A stretch of DNA of 64,000 nucleotides from Streptomyces sp. NBC_01381 (GTDB taxonomy: Bacteria > Actinomycetota > Actinomycetes > Streptomycetales > Streptomycetaceae): positions 1-64,000 of the forward strand of contig NZ_JAPEPI010000005.1 of NCBI RefSeq assembly GCF_026340305.1, given 5' to 3'. A program made the translations under genes and the position numbers. The notes beneath the pieces were generated by a model, which saw only the letters and a program-made list of their open reading frames with translations, had not been told where the DNA came from and ran no database searches. Numbering within the stretch: the first letter of the stretch is position 1; the number at the start of each line of letters is the position of its first letter. Of this stretch, positions 8,079 to 16,742 are shown in pieces.

Positions 8079-9650
8079 GTGTCCGAACGATCCCTGGGGC
8101 AGGCTCACGCGACCCCGCCCGCTTCCCCACAGGCCGGCGCGGCGGCAGGCGCCGGTTCCCGCAAGGGTCTTGCGCTGGCCGCCATCGCGGTCGCCCAGCT
8201 GATGGTCGTCCTCGACGTCTCGATCGTGAACGTGGCACTGCCGTCCATCCAGAGCGCCCTCGACTTCTCCGCGACCAACCTGGAGTGGGTGGTCAACGCC
8301 TACGCGCTCGCCTTCGGCGGACTGCTGCTGCTCGGCGGACGGATCGCTGACATGTACGGCCAGCGCCGTACGTTCCTCTTCGGCGTCGCCCTGCTGACGG
8401 TGGCCTCGCTGCTGGGCGGCGTGGCGACCAACCAGGGCTGGCTGATCGCCGCCAGGGCCGTGCAGGGCATCGCCGGAGCGCTGGTCGCCCCCGCCGCGCT
8501 CGCGCTGATCGCCAGCACGTTCTCCGAGGGCGGCGAGCGCAACAAGGCCATGGGCATCTACGCGGCCATGGGCGGCGCGGGCGGCGCGCTGGGCAACGTA
8601 CTGGGCGGCGTCTTCACCGACGCGCTCAGCTGGCGCTGGGTGCTGTTCGTCAACGTGCCCATCGGCATCCTGCTGTTCCTGGCCGCCGTCAAGGCGTTCC
8701 CCGCCGAGCGCGTCACCACCGAAGGGCGGCGCCTGGACCTGCCGGGCGCCGTCACCTCCACCGTCGGCATGTCGCTCGTGGTGTACGGGCTGATCCACGC
8801 GGCCACCGAGGACTGGGGCAGCGCCGGTACGCTCACCCCGCTCGTCGTCGGCGCCGCCCTGCTCGTCCTCTTCATCTTCATCGAGGTCCGCAGCAACTCC
8901 CCGCTCATGCCGCTGAGCATCTTCCGCAACCGCAACCGCTCCGGGGCGTACGCGATCATGCTGGCGCTCGGCGCCGGCATGATCGTCCTCTTCTACTTCC
9001 TCACCCTCTTCATGCAGATCGTGCTCGGCTTCAGCCCGCTCAAGACCGGCTTCTCCTTCCTGCCGTTCGCCGTGGGTGCGGCCGTCTTCGCGACGATCAG
9101 CAGCCAGGTGGTGGGGCGCGTCGGCCCGCGCATCCTGCTCGGCGCCGGGACACTCCTGGCGGCCGTCGCCTTCTTCTGGTTCTCCCGGCTCAGCGAGGAC
9201 GGCAGCTACAGCGCCGACCTGCTCGGCCCGCTGGTCCTCTCCGGCTGCAGCGTGGGCCTGTGCTTCGTGCCGCTGACCCTCGCGGCGGTGGCAGGGGTGC
9301 GCAAGGCCCAGGCCGGTGTCTCCTCCGCCCTGCTCAACGCCGGACAGCAGGTCGGCGCCGCGCTGGGGCTCGCCGCACTGGGAACGATCGCGGTCACCGC
9401 CACCAAGGACCGGCTCACGGAGCTGATGGGCCCGGCCGCCGCCAAGGCGGCCGAGGGCTACGGGCCCGCGGACGCGGCGCACATGCCGCCGCAGGTCCGC
9501 AAGGCGGTCTTCGACTCGCTCGCGCACGGATACGGCACGGCGTTCCTGGTGACGGGCTTCGTCCTGCTCGGTGCGTTCGTCCTGGCCGTCCTGGTGATCC
9601 GGGTCTCCTCCAAGGACGCGGAGAACGCCGAGATGGGCGTCGTGATCTGA
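8079..9650 (+). CDS. MFS drug exporter, DHA2 (EmrB/QacA) family
   Basis: A 523-residue inner-membrane transporter predicted to have 14 transmembrane helices. It would export the end product by proton antiport and so protect the producer. TM1 (about 30-50) carries the DHA2-type sequence LDVSIVNVALPSIQ; GGRIADMYGQRR is the motif A loop; ARAVQGIAGALVAPAALALI is the motif C-like region. I chose GTG at 8079 because AGGAGA precedes it and the protein then starts with a short soluble tail before TM1. The hemerythrin-domain gene follows 69 bp later and is probably co-transcribed. Confidence 0.85.
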   Translation: MSERSLGQAHATPPASPQAGAAAGAGSRKGLALAAIAVAQLMVVLDVSIVNVALPSIQSALDFSATNLEWVVNAYALAFGGLLLLGGRIADMYGQRRTFLFGVALLTVASLLGGVATNQGWLIAARAVQGIAGALVAPAALALIASTFSEGGERNKAMGIYAAMGGAGGALGNVLGGVFTDALSWRWVLFVNVPIGILLFLAAVKAFPAERVTTEGRRLDLPGAVTSTVGMSLVVYGLIHAATEDWGSAGTLTPLVVGAALLVLFIFIEVRSNSPLMPLSIFRNRNRSGAYAIMLALGAGMIVLFYFLTLFMQIVLGFSPLKTGFSFLPFAVGAAVFATISSQVVGRVGPRILLGAGTLLAAVAFFWFSRLSEDGSYSADLLGPLVLSGCSVGLCFVPLTLAAVAGVRKAQAGVSSALLNAGQQVGAALGLAALGTIAVTATKDRLTELMGPAAAKAAEGYGPADAAHMPPQVRKAVFDSLAHGYGTAFLVTGFVLLGAFVLAVLVIRVSSKDAENAEMGVVI

Positions 9651-9719
9651 GCCGCCCCGATGCCCGCCGGGCCCGCAGACCCGGGCCCGCACGCCGTACC
9701 CGACCCTGAGGAGTCCGCA

Positions 9720-10364
9720 GTGAACGCCCCAGCGCAGACCGGCGGCGCACCCGCCGTCGACCTGACGATGATGTACGCGATCCACCACGCCTTCCGGCGG
9801 GATCTGCGGCTGCTTGCGGCGGCCCAGTACGACGACGTCGCCGCCTTCCGCCGGGGATGGCAGCTCTTCAAGAACTACCTGACGATCCACCACCTCGCCG
9901 AGGACCACTCGCTGTGGCCCGTCCTGCGCACCAAACTGGACGGCCAGGACGAGCAGTTGAGGATGCTCCAGGCCATGGAGCTGGAACACGCCCAGCTGGA
10001 CAAGGCCGTGGAGAAGATCGACGCGGCGCTCGGGCAGGAGGGCGGCGAGAAGGCCCTGCCGGAACTCATGGACGACGTCATCGCCTGTCTGACCGACCAC
10101 CTCGACCACGAGGAGGCCCAGGCCCTGCCGCTCATCGAGAGCGAGCTCACGGCGGCCGAGTGGGGCGCCTTCGTGGCGCGGCAGCGCAGCCAGGTCGGCA
10201 TCAAGGGCGCCGCGACGTTCTTCCCCTGGCTGCTCGACGGGGTGCCGGACGCCGAACGGCGCACCGTGCTCGACAAGGTCCCGCCGCCGCTGCGCCTGGT
10301 GTACCGCGCGGTGTGGCGCCCCAAGTACGAGCGCAACTCACCCTGGAAGGGCAGGGCCGCCTGA
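9720..10364 (+). CDS. Hemerythrin (HHE) domain protein
   Basis: A 214-residue soluble protein with a four-helix hemerythrin-like domain at about 15-150. Putative iron ligands are visible in order: HHAF near residue 17, HHLAEDHSLW near 55-64, ELEHAQLDKAVEKID near 88-102, and DHLDHEEAQALPL near 125-137. The family binds a diiron centre and senses or carries oxygen, nitric oxide or iron; some members are oxygenases. I chose GTG at 9720, which follows CTGAGGAG, but an ATG at 9660 would add 20 residues. It sits directly downstream of the exporter and ends at a long terminator. Whether it acts in biosynthesis or oxidative protection cannot be told. Confidence 0.78.
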   Translation: MNAPAQTGGAPAVDLTMMYAIHHAFRRDLRLLAAAQYDDVAAFRRGWQLFKNYLTIHHLAEDHSLWPVLRTKLDGQDEQLRMLQAMELEHAQLDKAVEKIDAALGQEGGEKALPELMDDVIACLTDHLDHEEAQALPLIESELTAAEWGAFVARQRSQVGIKGAATFFPWLLDGVPDAERRTVLDKVPPPLRLVYRAVWRPKYERNSPWKGRAA

Positions 10365-10431
10365 TAGCGGCGGCCACCAAGACCCCGGTGCCGGACGCGT
10401 AATCCCCCGGTGCGTCCGGCACCGGGCCACC

Positions 10432-10486
10432 TCAGAAGGCGACCGCCCCGGACCGCGCGATGCGGTCCGGGGCGGTCGCCTTCTGA
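10432..10486. terminator. Bidirectional terminator, perfect 25-bp stem
   Basis: 10432-10456 is the exact reverse complement of 10462-10486 with loop GCGAT. It lies between the convergent hemerythrin-domain and oxidoreductase genes. Confidence 0.9.
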
Positions 10487-10493
10487 CGGGATT

Positions 10494-11420
10494 TCAGAGC
10501 ACCAGCACGGCCTTGCCGTTGACCTGCCGGTCGCCGACGCTGCGCAGGACGGGCTCCGCGTCCCTCCAGTCGCCGACGAGGGTGACGTGCGGGTCCAGCG
10601 CGCCCTGGGCGACGAGCCGCAGCAGGACGGCGAGGTCGTTCCCGACGGGCCTGCGGGGCATCTCGTCGAACAGGTGGAGATAGCGGATCCGGACGCCGGG
10701 GCGGGCGTGCCCCCAGTCGAAGGGCAGGGACAGGTCGGTGCGTGTGGTGTTGCCGTAACAGACGACGACGCCGCGCGGCTCGACGAGCTGGAAGGCGCTG
10801 CGGAACACGTCGCCGCCGACGCTGTCCACCAGGACGTGCACCGGCTGCGTCGCCCCGGGTCCCGCGTCGTACGTGGACACGCTGGCGGCGCCCAGTTCGC
10901 TCAGGCCCTTGGTCCGCTCCGGAGAACCGGCCCAGGCGGCCACTTCGGCCCCTGCGGCGCGGGCCAGCTGGACGGCGAGCCTGCCGACGCCACCGCTGGC
11001 GCCGGTGACCAGGACCCGGCGGCCCAGGAGCGATCCGGCGTGCCGCAGGGAGTACAGCGCGGTGAGGCCGGCCACGGGCAGGGCCGCCGCGTCGGTCCAC
11101 TCGACGCCGTCCGGCAGCGGGGCGAGCCGGGTGGTCGACAGGGCGACGCGCTCGCTCCAGCCGTCCCGCTCGGCCACGCCGGCCACCCGGGTGCCGGGCG
11201 GCGGCCCGCTGCCGTCGGCCGCCGCCCGGACCACGGTGCCGGCCACGTCGAAGCCGAGCCGTGAGCCCGGCGGCAGCATGCCCAGCAGGGACAGGTCGCC
11301 GCGGTTCACGGAGACCGCCCTGACCTCCACGACGGCCTGGTCGGGGCGGGGTTCGGGCTCGGGGACCGCTACCGGCCGCACCCCGGTACCGCCGTCCGCG
11401 GGAGTGGTGAGTGCTTGCAC
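10494..11420 (-). CDS. NADPH:quinone oxidoreductase-like MDR enzyme
   Basis: A 308-residue medium-chain dehydrogenase/reductase without catalytic zinc. The N-terminal GroES-like domain includes VSVNRGDLSLLG and GFDVAGTV; the Rossmann domain starts near residue 135 with VLVTGASGGVGRLAVQLA, the NADPH motif of the quinone-oxidoreductase/enoyl-reductase group. Members in aromatic clusters, such as ActVI-ORF2, reduce enones or quinones of the tricyclic intermediate. The start is GTG at 11420. It may be read with the SDR gene upstream, 135 bp away. The substrate is inferred; a crotonyl-CoA reductase is unlikely because the protein is much too short. Confidence 0.75.
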   Translation of the reverse strand: MQALTTPADGGTGVRPVAVPEPEPRPDQAVVEVRAVSVNRGDLSLLGMLPPGSRLGFDVAGTVVRAAADGSGPPPGTRVAGVAERDGWSERVALSTTRLAPLPDGVEWTDAAALPVAGLTALYSLRHAGSLLGRRVLVTGASGGVGRLAVQLARAAGAEVAAWAGSPERTKGLSELGAASVSTYDAGPGATQPVHVLVDSVGGDVFRSAFQLVEPRGVVVCYGNTTRTDLSLPFDWGHARPGVRIRYLHLFDEMPRRPVGNDLAVLLRLVAQGALDPHVTLVGDWRDAEPVLRSVGDRQVNGKAVLVL

Positions 11421-11555
11421 GTGGCGTTCGCCTCCGGGGCTGTCGTCGCGATGGGATGCCGCAAAGAGAAGGGGCTGCGGGGAAGAAAGAGCTGCGAGGA
11501 GAAAAGGGGGAAAGCGGCTACGGGGAAGGGCAGGGTGCCGGGAAAGGCGGCACGT

Positions 11556-12284
11556 TCACCAGCGCACGCCGCCGTCGACCGGCAGCACGGCGCCGTTCAC
11601 GTAACTGCTCTCCAGGGAGGCCAGGAACACGGCGGCCCGGGCCACTTCGGCTCCCGTGCCGGCCCGGCCCGTGGCCAGGGTGCCCTGCAGCCGCGGCCAG
11701 ATCGTCTCGTTGGCCATCAGGTCCCGGCCCTGGCCCTCGTCGATGAAACCGGGGGAGAGGCAGTTCACCGTGATGCCCTGCGGCGCCAGCTCCAGTGCGC
11801 AGACCTCCGTCAAGCGCTCGACGGCCGCCTTGGAGGCGCAGTACGCGGCGGCGCCGGGCATGGCGCGCCGTCCCAGCAGCGAGGACATGGTGATGATGCG
11901 GCCCGCCTCGGCGTCCCGGAGGTAGGGCACCGCCTCCCTGACCGTGTGGAAAACGCCCGTCAGGTTGGTGGCGATCACGGCGTCCCAGTGCTCGTCGGCC
12001 AGCGCCGAGACCGGGCCCGGCCTGCTCACTCCGGCGTTGGCGACCACGATGTGCGGGCCGCCGTACCGTTCGTGGGTCGTACGCATCAGATCGGCGACCG
12101 ATGAGGGCACCGTGACATCGGCCTTGACGTGGACGATCCGGCCGCCCCGGTCCGGGGCATCCGGCTGCACGTCCCTGGCCGCGGCGACCACCAGGGCGCC
12201 CTCGTCGGCCAGCGCCTGCGCGACGGCCCTGCCCAGACCGCGCGTTCCGCCGGTGACCACGGCGGTCCTGCCCTGCAGCTGCAT
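11556..12284 (-). CDS. Short-chain dehydrogenase/reductase, FabG-like
   Basis: A 242-residue classical SDR. The cofactor loop is TGGTRGLG (about 11-18), NAG follows near 83, and the catalytic Ser-Tyr-Lys lies in the MSSLLGRRAMPGAAAYCASK stretch; the C-terminal VNGAVLPVDGG is typical. The ATG at 12284 has an AGGAGGAGC ribosome site. It probably forms a short unit with the MDR gene downstream. It is distinct from the ActIII-type ketoreductase and likely reduces a later ketone, but substrate and stereochemistry are unknown. Confidence 0.8.
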   Translation of the reverse strand: MQLQGRTAVVTGGTRGLGRAVAQALADEGALVVAAARDVQPDAPDRGGRIVHVKADVTVPSSVADLMRTTHERYGGPHIVVANAGVSRPGPVSALADEHWDAVIATNLTGVFHTVREAVPYLRDAEAGRIITMSSLLGRRAMPGAAAYCASKAAVERLTEVCALELAPQGITVNCLSPGFIDEGQGRDLMANETIWPRLQGTLATGRAGTGAEVARAAVFLASLESSYVNGAVLPVDGGVRW

Positions 12285-12576
12285 TGCTCCTCCTGTGTCC
12301 CGGTCGCAAGACCAGCCCGCGCAGAACAGCCGCGGAGTCCGGGAGCACGATGCTGCTCCGCGGTGCTGGCGAGGCGAGGGAGACCGGCTGGAGAAGCACG
12401 GCGGCAGGGCACGGGCGTCGGCCGCTCCCCAGCGCCGCTGGATTCAGGTGCCAGGGGCCCCGGCCAGACTCGGGCTCCGCCCGGACCGGACGTCGTCGAA
12501 CGGACGTCGTCGAACGGACACCGTTGAACGGACGCGTGCTCCGGGCGCCCCTGCCGACCGCTGAAGGAGGAAGTCC
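12285..12576. promoter_or_regulatory. Divergent promoter region, SDR and kinase-like genes
   Basis: The 292 bp between divergent genes. The notable element is the 14-bp repeat array at 12487-12528, close to the kinase-like gene, whose ribosome site AAGGAGG lies at 12564-12570. Confidence 0.4.
12487..12528. repeat. 14-bp direct repeats, three copies, likely operator
   Basis: CGGACGTCGTCGAA at 12487-12500 and 12501-12514 are identical; 12515-12528 is a diverged third copy (CGGACACCGTTGAA), and CGGACG begins a partial fourth. It lies 49-90 bp before the GTG of the kinase-like gene, where an activator would bind. The 14-bp period differs from the 11 or 22 bp usual for SARP sites. Confidence 0.65.
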
Positions 12577-13680
12577 GTGCCCGTACCCGTGCAGCGCGAC
12601 CCCGAACAGACCCGCCGGGCGTTGGCCCACTGGCTGACGGCCCGCCGGCAGCCCCGGGCCGGCGAGGTGAAGGTCGGGCCGGTACGGGTGCCCGCCACCG
12701 CCGGATTCTCGGGAGAGATCCTGCTGTGCGATGCCCAGTGGACCGAGGACGGGACGACCCGCCGCGAACCCCTGGCCGTCCGGGTGGCCCCCACCGGGCA
12801 CCGCCTCTACGCCGAGGACCGCTGGACGGAGCAGGTCAGGCTGCTCGAGGCCCTCAACGGCACGGATGTCCCGGTGGCCCCGCTGCTGGGGCACGAGCCC
12901 GGCTCCGCCCTGCTCGGGGCGCCGTTCCTGGTGATGCGCCGGATCGAGGGCGAGGTGCCCGCGGACTTCCCCTCGTACCACCGTGAGGGCTGGCTGGCCG
13001 AGCTGGCGCCGCACAGCCGCCGTGCCGCCTGGCTCGGCGGCATCGAGATGCTCGCCGCGATCCACCGGCTCGACCCGGTCGCGCTCGGCCTCGGCTTCCT
13101 GGACCGGCCGCAGTACGGCACCGGCCACCTCACGCAGCAACTGGCCCAGTACACCGAGCTCCTGCCGTACTACGGCGCGGACGACAACCAGGCCGCGACG
13201 ACTGCCCTGACCTGGCTGCACGATCACCAGCCCGAGGAGCCCGGCCCGCCCCGCCTGCTGTGGGGCGACGCCCGGCTCGGCAACATCATCTACGACGGGC
13301 AGACACCGGCCGCCGTACTGGACTGGGAGATGGCCGCACTGGGCAGGCCCGAGTCGGACCTGGCCTGGTTCCTGCACCTGGACCGGCACCTGAGCGAGGG
13401 CATCGGCGCCCTCCGCCTCACCGGGCTCCCCGACCGTGCCGAGACGGTGCGCCACTACGAGCGGATCACCGGGCACGTCGTACAACACCTGGAGTACTAC
13501 GAGGTCTTCGCCGCGTTCCGGTTCTGCGTGCTCACCGCACGGGTGACCCGGCTCCTGGAGGAGAGCGGCATCATGGCGCCCGGCACCGACTTCCCGCTGC
13601 ACCGCAACGCCACACGGCTCCTTGCCCGTGTCCTTGAGGAGGCGGGCGCGCGGTCCGCCGACACGGCCGCGCCCCGCTGA
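12577..13680 (+). CDS. APH-family phosphotransferase
   Basis: A 367-residue cytosolic kinase-like protein of the aminoglycoside phosphotransferase superfamily, closest in style to the ACAD10-type subgroup. The catalytic loop reads LLWGDARLGNIIYD (residues about 227-240), where the usual HGD is WGD and the metal-binding Asn is kept; DWE follows as the DFG-like motif. An N-terminal lobe is visible with LAVRVAP near residues 67-73. GTG at 12577 follows AAGGAGG. It could phosphorylate the product or a precursor as self-protection or activation, but this is speculative. A terminator separates it from the convergent ACP gene. Confidence 0.75.
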   Translation: MPVPVQRDPEQTRRALAHWLTARRQPRAGEVKVGPVRVPATAGFSGEILLCDAQWTEDGTTRREPLAVRVAPTGHRLYAEDRWTEQVRLLEALNGTDVPVAPLLGHEPGSALLGAPFLVMRRIEGEVPADFPSYHREGWLAELAPHSRRAAWLGGIEMLAAIHRLDPVALGLGFLDRPQYGTGHLTQQLAQYTELLPYYGADDNQAATTALTWLHDHQPEEPGPPRLLWGDARLGNIIYDGQTPAAVLDWEMAALGRPESDLAWFLHLDRHLSEGIGALRLTGLPDRAETVRHYERITGHVVQHLEYYEVFAAFRFCVLTARVTRLLEESGIMAPGTDFPLHRNATRLLARVLEEAGARSADTAAPR

Positions 13681-13706
13681 CAAGCAGCTGACAAGCAGTC
13701 GAAAGC

Positions 13707-13766
13707 CGCGCAGAGGGGCGGGCGGGGCACACCGCACCAGGTGTGCCCCGCCCGCCCCTCTGCGCG
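13707..13766. terminator. Bidirectional terminator, perfect 26-bp stem
   Basis: 13707-13732 pairs exactly with 13741-13766 across an eight-base loop, between the kinase-like gene and the ACP gene. Confidence 0.9.
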
Positions 13767-13781
13767 ACCGGATGGCCGGGA

Positions 13782-14060
13782 CTACGCGGCGGCGGTCAGC
13801 GTCCGGTTGACGGCCGTCAGGAACTCCCGCGGGGTGGCGATGCCGTCGAGGTCGTCGTCGCTCAGCTCGACACCGTAGTCACGGGCTATGCGCCCGGCGG
13901 TCTCCAGCAGGGCCAGGGAGTCGTAACCGAGTTCCGTGAAGTCGGAGTCGAGGATGTCGCCGCTGAGGTCGACCGACTCGTCCTCGCCCGCGGACTCCCG
14001 CATGATGCGGGTGAGGTCCTCCACGGTCAGTTCGGTCACGGTCGTCTTTGCGTCGCTCAT
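13782..14060 (-). CDS. Acyl carrier protein of the type II PKS
   Basis: A 92-residue discrete ACP that carries the growing chain on a phosphopantetheine arm. The attachment motif is ELGYDSLALLE, with the modified Ser in DSL; GYDSL is usual in aromatic-PKS ACPs. I placed the start at ATG 14060 because AAAGGA precedes it and the size then fits the family; an upstream extension is Pro/Arg-rich and unconvincing. It is last in the likely unit AT, KS-alpha, CLF, ACP on the minus strand, the classical minimal-PKS order. Confidence 0.92.
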   Translation of the reverse strand: MSDAKTTVTELTVEDLTRIMRESAGEDESVDLSGDILDSDFTELGYDSLALLETAGRIARDYGVELSDDDLDGIATPREFLTAVNRTLTAAA

Positions 14061-14131
14061 GAGATGTCCTTTCGGCGTGGGTGTGGGCCGTGGGCGGGAA
14101 GGGATGGAGGGGGCGCGCCGCGCCGTGGGTG

Positions 14132-15367
14132 TCACACGTCGCGTCGTACGACGGCGGCGGCGTTGAACCCGCCGCGTCCGCGGGCCACGACCAGCGCGCA
14201 GCGCAGGTCCGCCTCGCGTGGCTCCCCGGTGACCAGGTCGATGGGATGCCCCCGGCCGGGGCGCGACACGTTCGCGGTGTGCGGGATCGTGCCGTCCCGC
14301 AGGGCCAGCAGCGCGGTCGCCAGGTCCAGCGACGCCCCGCCCGCGAAGAGCCGGCCCGTCATGCTCTTGGGCGCGGTCACCGGGACACCGCCGGGCCCGA
14401 ACACCTCACCGAGCGCGCCCGACTCCGCCCGATCGAGGTCGGGCACACCGGCGGCGTCCGCGAACACCACGTCCACGTCCTCCGCGGCCGTGCCGGCGTC
14501 GTTAAGCGCCCGCCGGATCGCGCGCACCAGGCCCGTGGCGGCCTGCCCGGACGGCAGTGGGCCGGGGTCGAACGTCGCCGCGTAGCCCGCCAGTTCGCCG
14601 TAGATCCGGGTGCCGCGCCGCTGCGCGCTCGCGGCGTCCTCCAGGACCAGGAACGCACCGCCCTCGCCCGGTACCTGGCCCGGAGCGTCATCGGCGAAGG
14701 GCAAAAACGCGCGGTCCGCCTCGCCGGCGGTGCTCAGCGCACCGGAGCTGAACTGCCCGGCGAAGCCCAGCGGACACAGCGCGCCGTCGACGCCGCCGGT
14801 GAGCATCGCGGTGCTTCCCTTGCGGATCTGGCGCCGGGCGTTCCCCACCGCGTCGAGGCCGCCGGCCGCGTCGGTCACCACGGTGTTGCTGGAGCCCCGC
14901 AGGCCGTGCCGGATGGAGATCTGGCCGGTGTTCACGGCGTAGAACCAGGCAAAGGACTGGTACGCGCTGACGAACCGCCCGCCCTTGCTCCACAGGTTCT
15001 GCAGCTCCCGTTGCCCGAACTCGAACCCGCCCATCGACGAGGCCGTGGCCACGCCCATGGCGTAGGGGGGAAGCTGTGCGGGGTCCAGTGCGCTGTCGCG
15101 CAGCGCCTCGTCGGCCGCGTACAGGGAGAGCCGGGTGGCGTGGTCGGTCTGCGGGATGAGCCGGCTGGGGATGTGCTCCTCTGCCACGAAGCCCGGTACC
15201 TCCCCGGCCAGCCGCAGCGGATACCCGGCGGCGTCGTAGCGGGTCGTCGGGGCGATGCCGCTGCGTCCCGCCAGCGTCGCCGCCCAGTACGCCTCGGTAC
15301 CCATCCCGTTGGGTGCGGCCACACCGACCCCGGTGACCACGGTGCGCACCGTGCCGTTGCCGCTCAC
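14132..15367 (-). CDS. Chain-length factor (KS-beta) of the type II PKS
   Basis: A 411-residue thiolase-fold partner of KS-alpha. The heterodimer interface sets polyketide length. It lacks the active-site Cys, as expected: the region reads VVTDAAGGLDAVG. In the CLFs I know a Gln occupies the position that is Ala167 here (EQAGGLD in the act system), so this one departs from the norm. The catalytic His motifs of KS-alpha are also lost (VFADAAG in place of NAHG, SMTGRLFAG in place of SMIGHSLGA). GTG at 15367 overlaps the TGA of KS-alpha by four bases, so translation is coupled. Chain length cannot be predicted reliably by eye. Confidence 0.9.
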   Translation of the reverse strand: MSGNGTVRTVVTGVGVAAPNGMGTEAYWAATLAGRSGIAPTTRYDAAGYPLRLAGEVPGFVAEEHIPSRLIPQTDHATRLSLYAADEALRDSALDPAQLPPYAMGVATASSMGGFEFGQRELQNLWSKGGRFVSAYQSFAWFYAVNTGQISIRHGLRGSSNTVVTDAAGGLDAVGNARRQIRKGSTAMLTGGVDGALCPLGFAGQFSSGALSTAGEADRAFLPFADDAPGQVPGEGGAFLVLEDAASAQRRGTRIYGELAGYAATFDPGPLPSGQAATGLVRAIRRALNDAGTAAEDVDVVFADAAGVPDLDRAESGALGEVFGPGGVPVTAPKSMTGRLFAGGASLDLATALLALRDGTIPHTANVSRPGRGHPIDLVTGEPREADLRCALVVARGRGGFNAAAVVRRDV

Positions 15368-16632
15368 GCCGCCTCCCGCTCGGGACGGGCCAGCACGACG
15401 GCGGTCTGGAAGCCGCCGAATCCGCTGCCGACGCTCAGGACGTTGTCGACCTCGGCCTCCCTGGCCCGTAGCGGTACGTAGTCCAGGTCGCAGACCGGGT
15501 CCGGTTCGTGCAGGTTGGCGGTGGGCGGGATGAGTCCGTCGCGCATGGCGAGCACGCACGCGACCAGTTCCAGCGCGCCGATCGCGCCGAGCGAGTGCCC
15601 GATCATCGACTTCACCGAGCTGACGGGGACGTCGTAGGCGTGCCGGCCCAGTGCCGTCTTGAAGGCGGCGGTCTCGTGCCGGTCGTTCTGCTTGGTGCTC
15701 GAGCCGTGAGCGTTGACGTAGTCGATCGACCCGGGCGCCAGGCGGGCCTCCGCCAGGGCGTGCGTGATGGCGTCCGCCATCTCCGCCCCGTCGGAGCGCA
15801 GTCCGGTCATGTGGTAGGCGTTGCAGCGCGTACCGACCCCGGCGACCTCGGCGTAGATCCGCGCCCCGCGTCGCTTGGCGTGCTCCAGCTCCTCAAGGAC
15901 CAGCACGGCGGCCCCCTCGCCCAGGACGAGCCCGTTGCGCGTCGCGTCGAAGGGGCGCGAGGCGTGCTCCGGGTCGTCGTTGCGGGGGGTGGTCGCCTTG
16001 ATGGCGTCGAAGCAGGCCAGGGTGATCGGCGAGATCGGGGCGTCGGTGCCGCCGCTGATCACGACGTCCGCGCTGCCTTCGCGGATCAGGTCCGTGGCGT
16101 GGCCGATCGCGTCCAGGCCCGAGGTGCAGCCGTCCGAGACGAGCGCCACGGGGCCCTGCGCCCCCACCAGGCGGGCCACTTCCACCGCGATGGAACTCGG
16201 CACGAAGTGGTCGTAGAGGTGCGGTACGGCGTAGCGGTGGTCGACCAGCCAGGCGGCGCCCTCCTTGCTGAGGACGGCGTACTCCCTTTCCATGCTCGTG
16301 GTGCAGCCCACGGCGTTGCCGAGGGACACCCCGACGGTGGCGGGGTCGTCCGCGGGCAGGTCGACGCCGCTGTCGGCGACGGCCTCGCGGGCGGCCGCGA
16401 CGGCGAACTGGGTGGCCCGGTCCATGCGCCGGACCTCCTGGCGGTCCAGTCCGGCGGCGAAGGGGTCGAAGTCGCATTCGGCGGCGACCCGGGACCGGTA
16501 GGGCGCAGGATCGAAGGACGAGATCGTACGGGTGGCCGTGCGGCCGTTGGAGATCAGCTCCCAGTACTCCTTGGCGCCCGGCTTGCCGGGGGCCACTGCA
16601 CCGATCCCCGTAATGACGATGCGACGCTCCAT
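15364..16632 (-). CDS. Ketosynthase KS-alpha of the type II aromatic PKS
   Basis: A 422-residue ketosynthase that performs the decarboxylative condensations of malonyl-ACP. The active-site motif VSDGCTSGLDAIG puts the nucleophile at Cys169, the standard position. The His residues of NAHGSSTKQND and SMIGHSLGAIGALE and the Lys of SVKS are present. Sequence style (SMEREYAVLSKEGA, PHLYDHFVPSS) is that of aromatic polyketide KS-alpha rather than FabF. ATG at 16632 has GAGGA upstream; an in-frame GTG 15 bases earlier is an alternative. It shares a four-base overlap with the CLF gene and lies 110 bp after the acyltransferase gene. Confidence 0.93.
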   Translation of the reverse strand: MERRIVITGIGAVAPGKPGAKEYWELISNGRTATRTISSFDPAPYRSRVAAECDFDPFAAGLDRQEVRRMDRATQFAVAAAREAVADSGVDLPADDPATVGVSLGNAVGCTTSMEREYAVLSKEGAAWLVDHRYAVPHLYDHFVPSSIAVEVARLVGAQGPVALVSDGCTSGLDAIGHATDLIREGSADVVISGGTDAPISPITLACFDAIKATTPRNDDPEHASRPFDATRNGLVLGEGAAVLVLEELEHAKRRGARIYAEVAGVGTRCNAYHMTGLRSDGAEMADAITHALAEARLAPGSIDYVNAHGSSTKQNDRHETAAFKTALGRHAYDVPVSSVKSMIGHSLGAIGALELVACVLAMRDGLIPPTANLHEPDPVCDLDYVPLRAREAEVDNVLSVGSGFGGFQTAVVLARPEREAA

Positions 16633-16742
16633 GACATCCTCACTCACAGTCGGCGGGGTCCGGTGACCGGCCCCGGCGTGCCACGCTCGCAGTCCTGCCT
16701 GGAGGCGGGATGGTGGGCCTCTGGTTGCGTGCTGGTCCTGGC

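Noticed and set aside
7167..10109. Very long minus-strand frame opposite the exporter gene
   Set aside because: It mirrors the coding bias of the exporter and hemerythrin-domain genes. The composition (His, Gly, Glu, Gln) is that of an antisense shadow.
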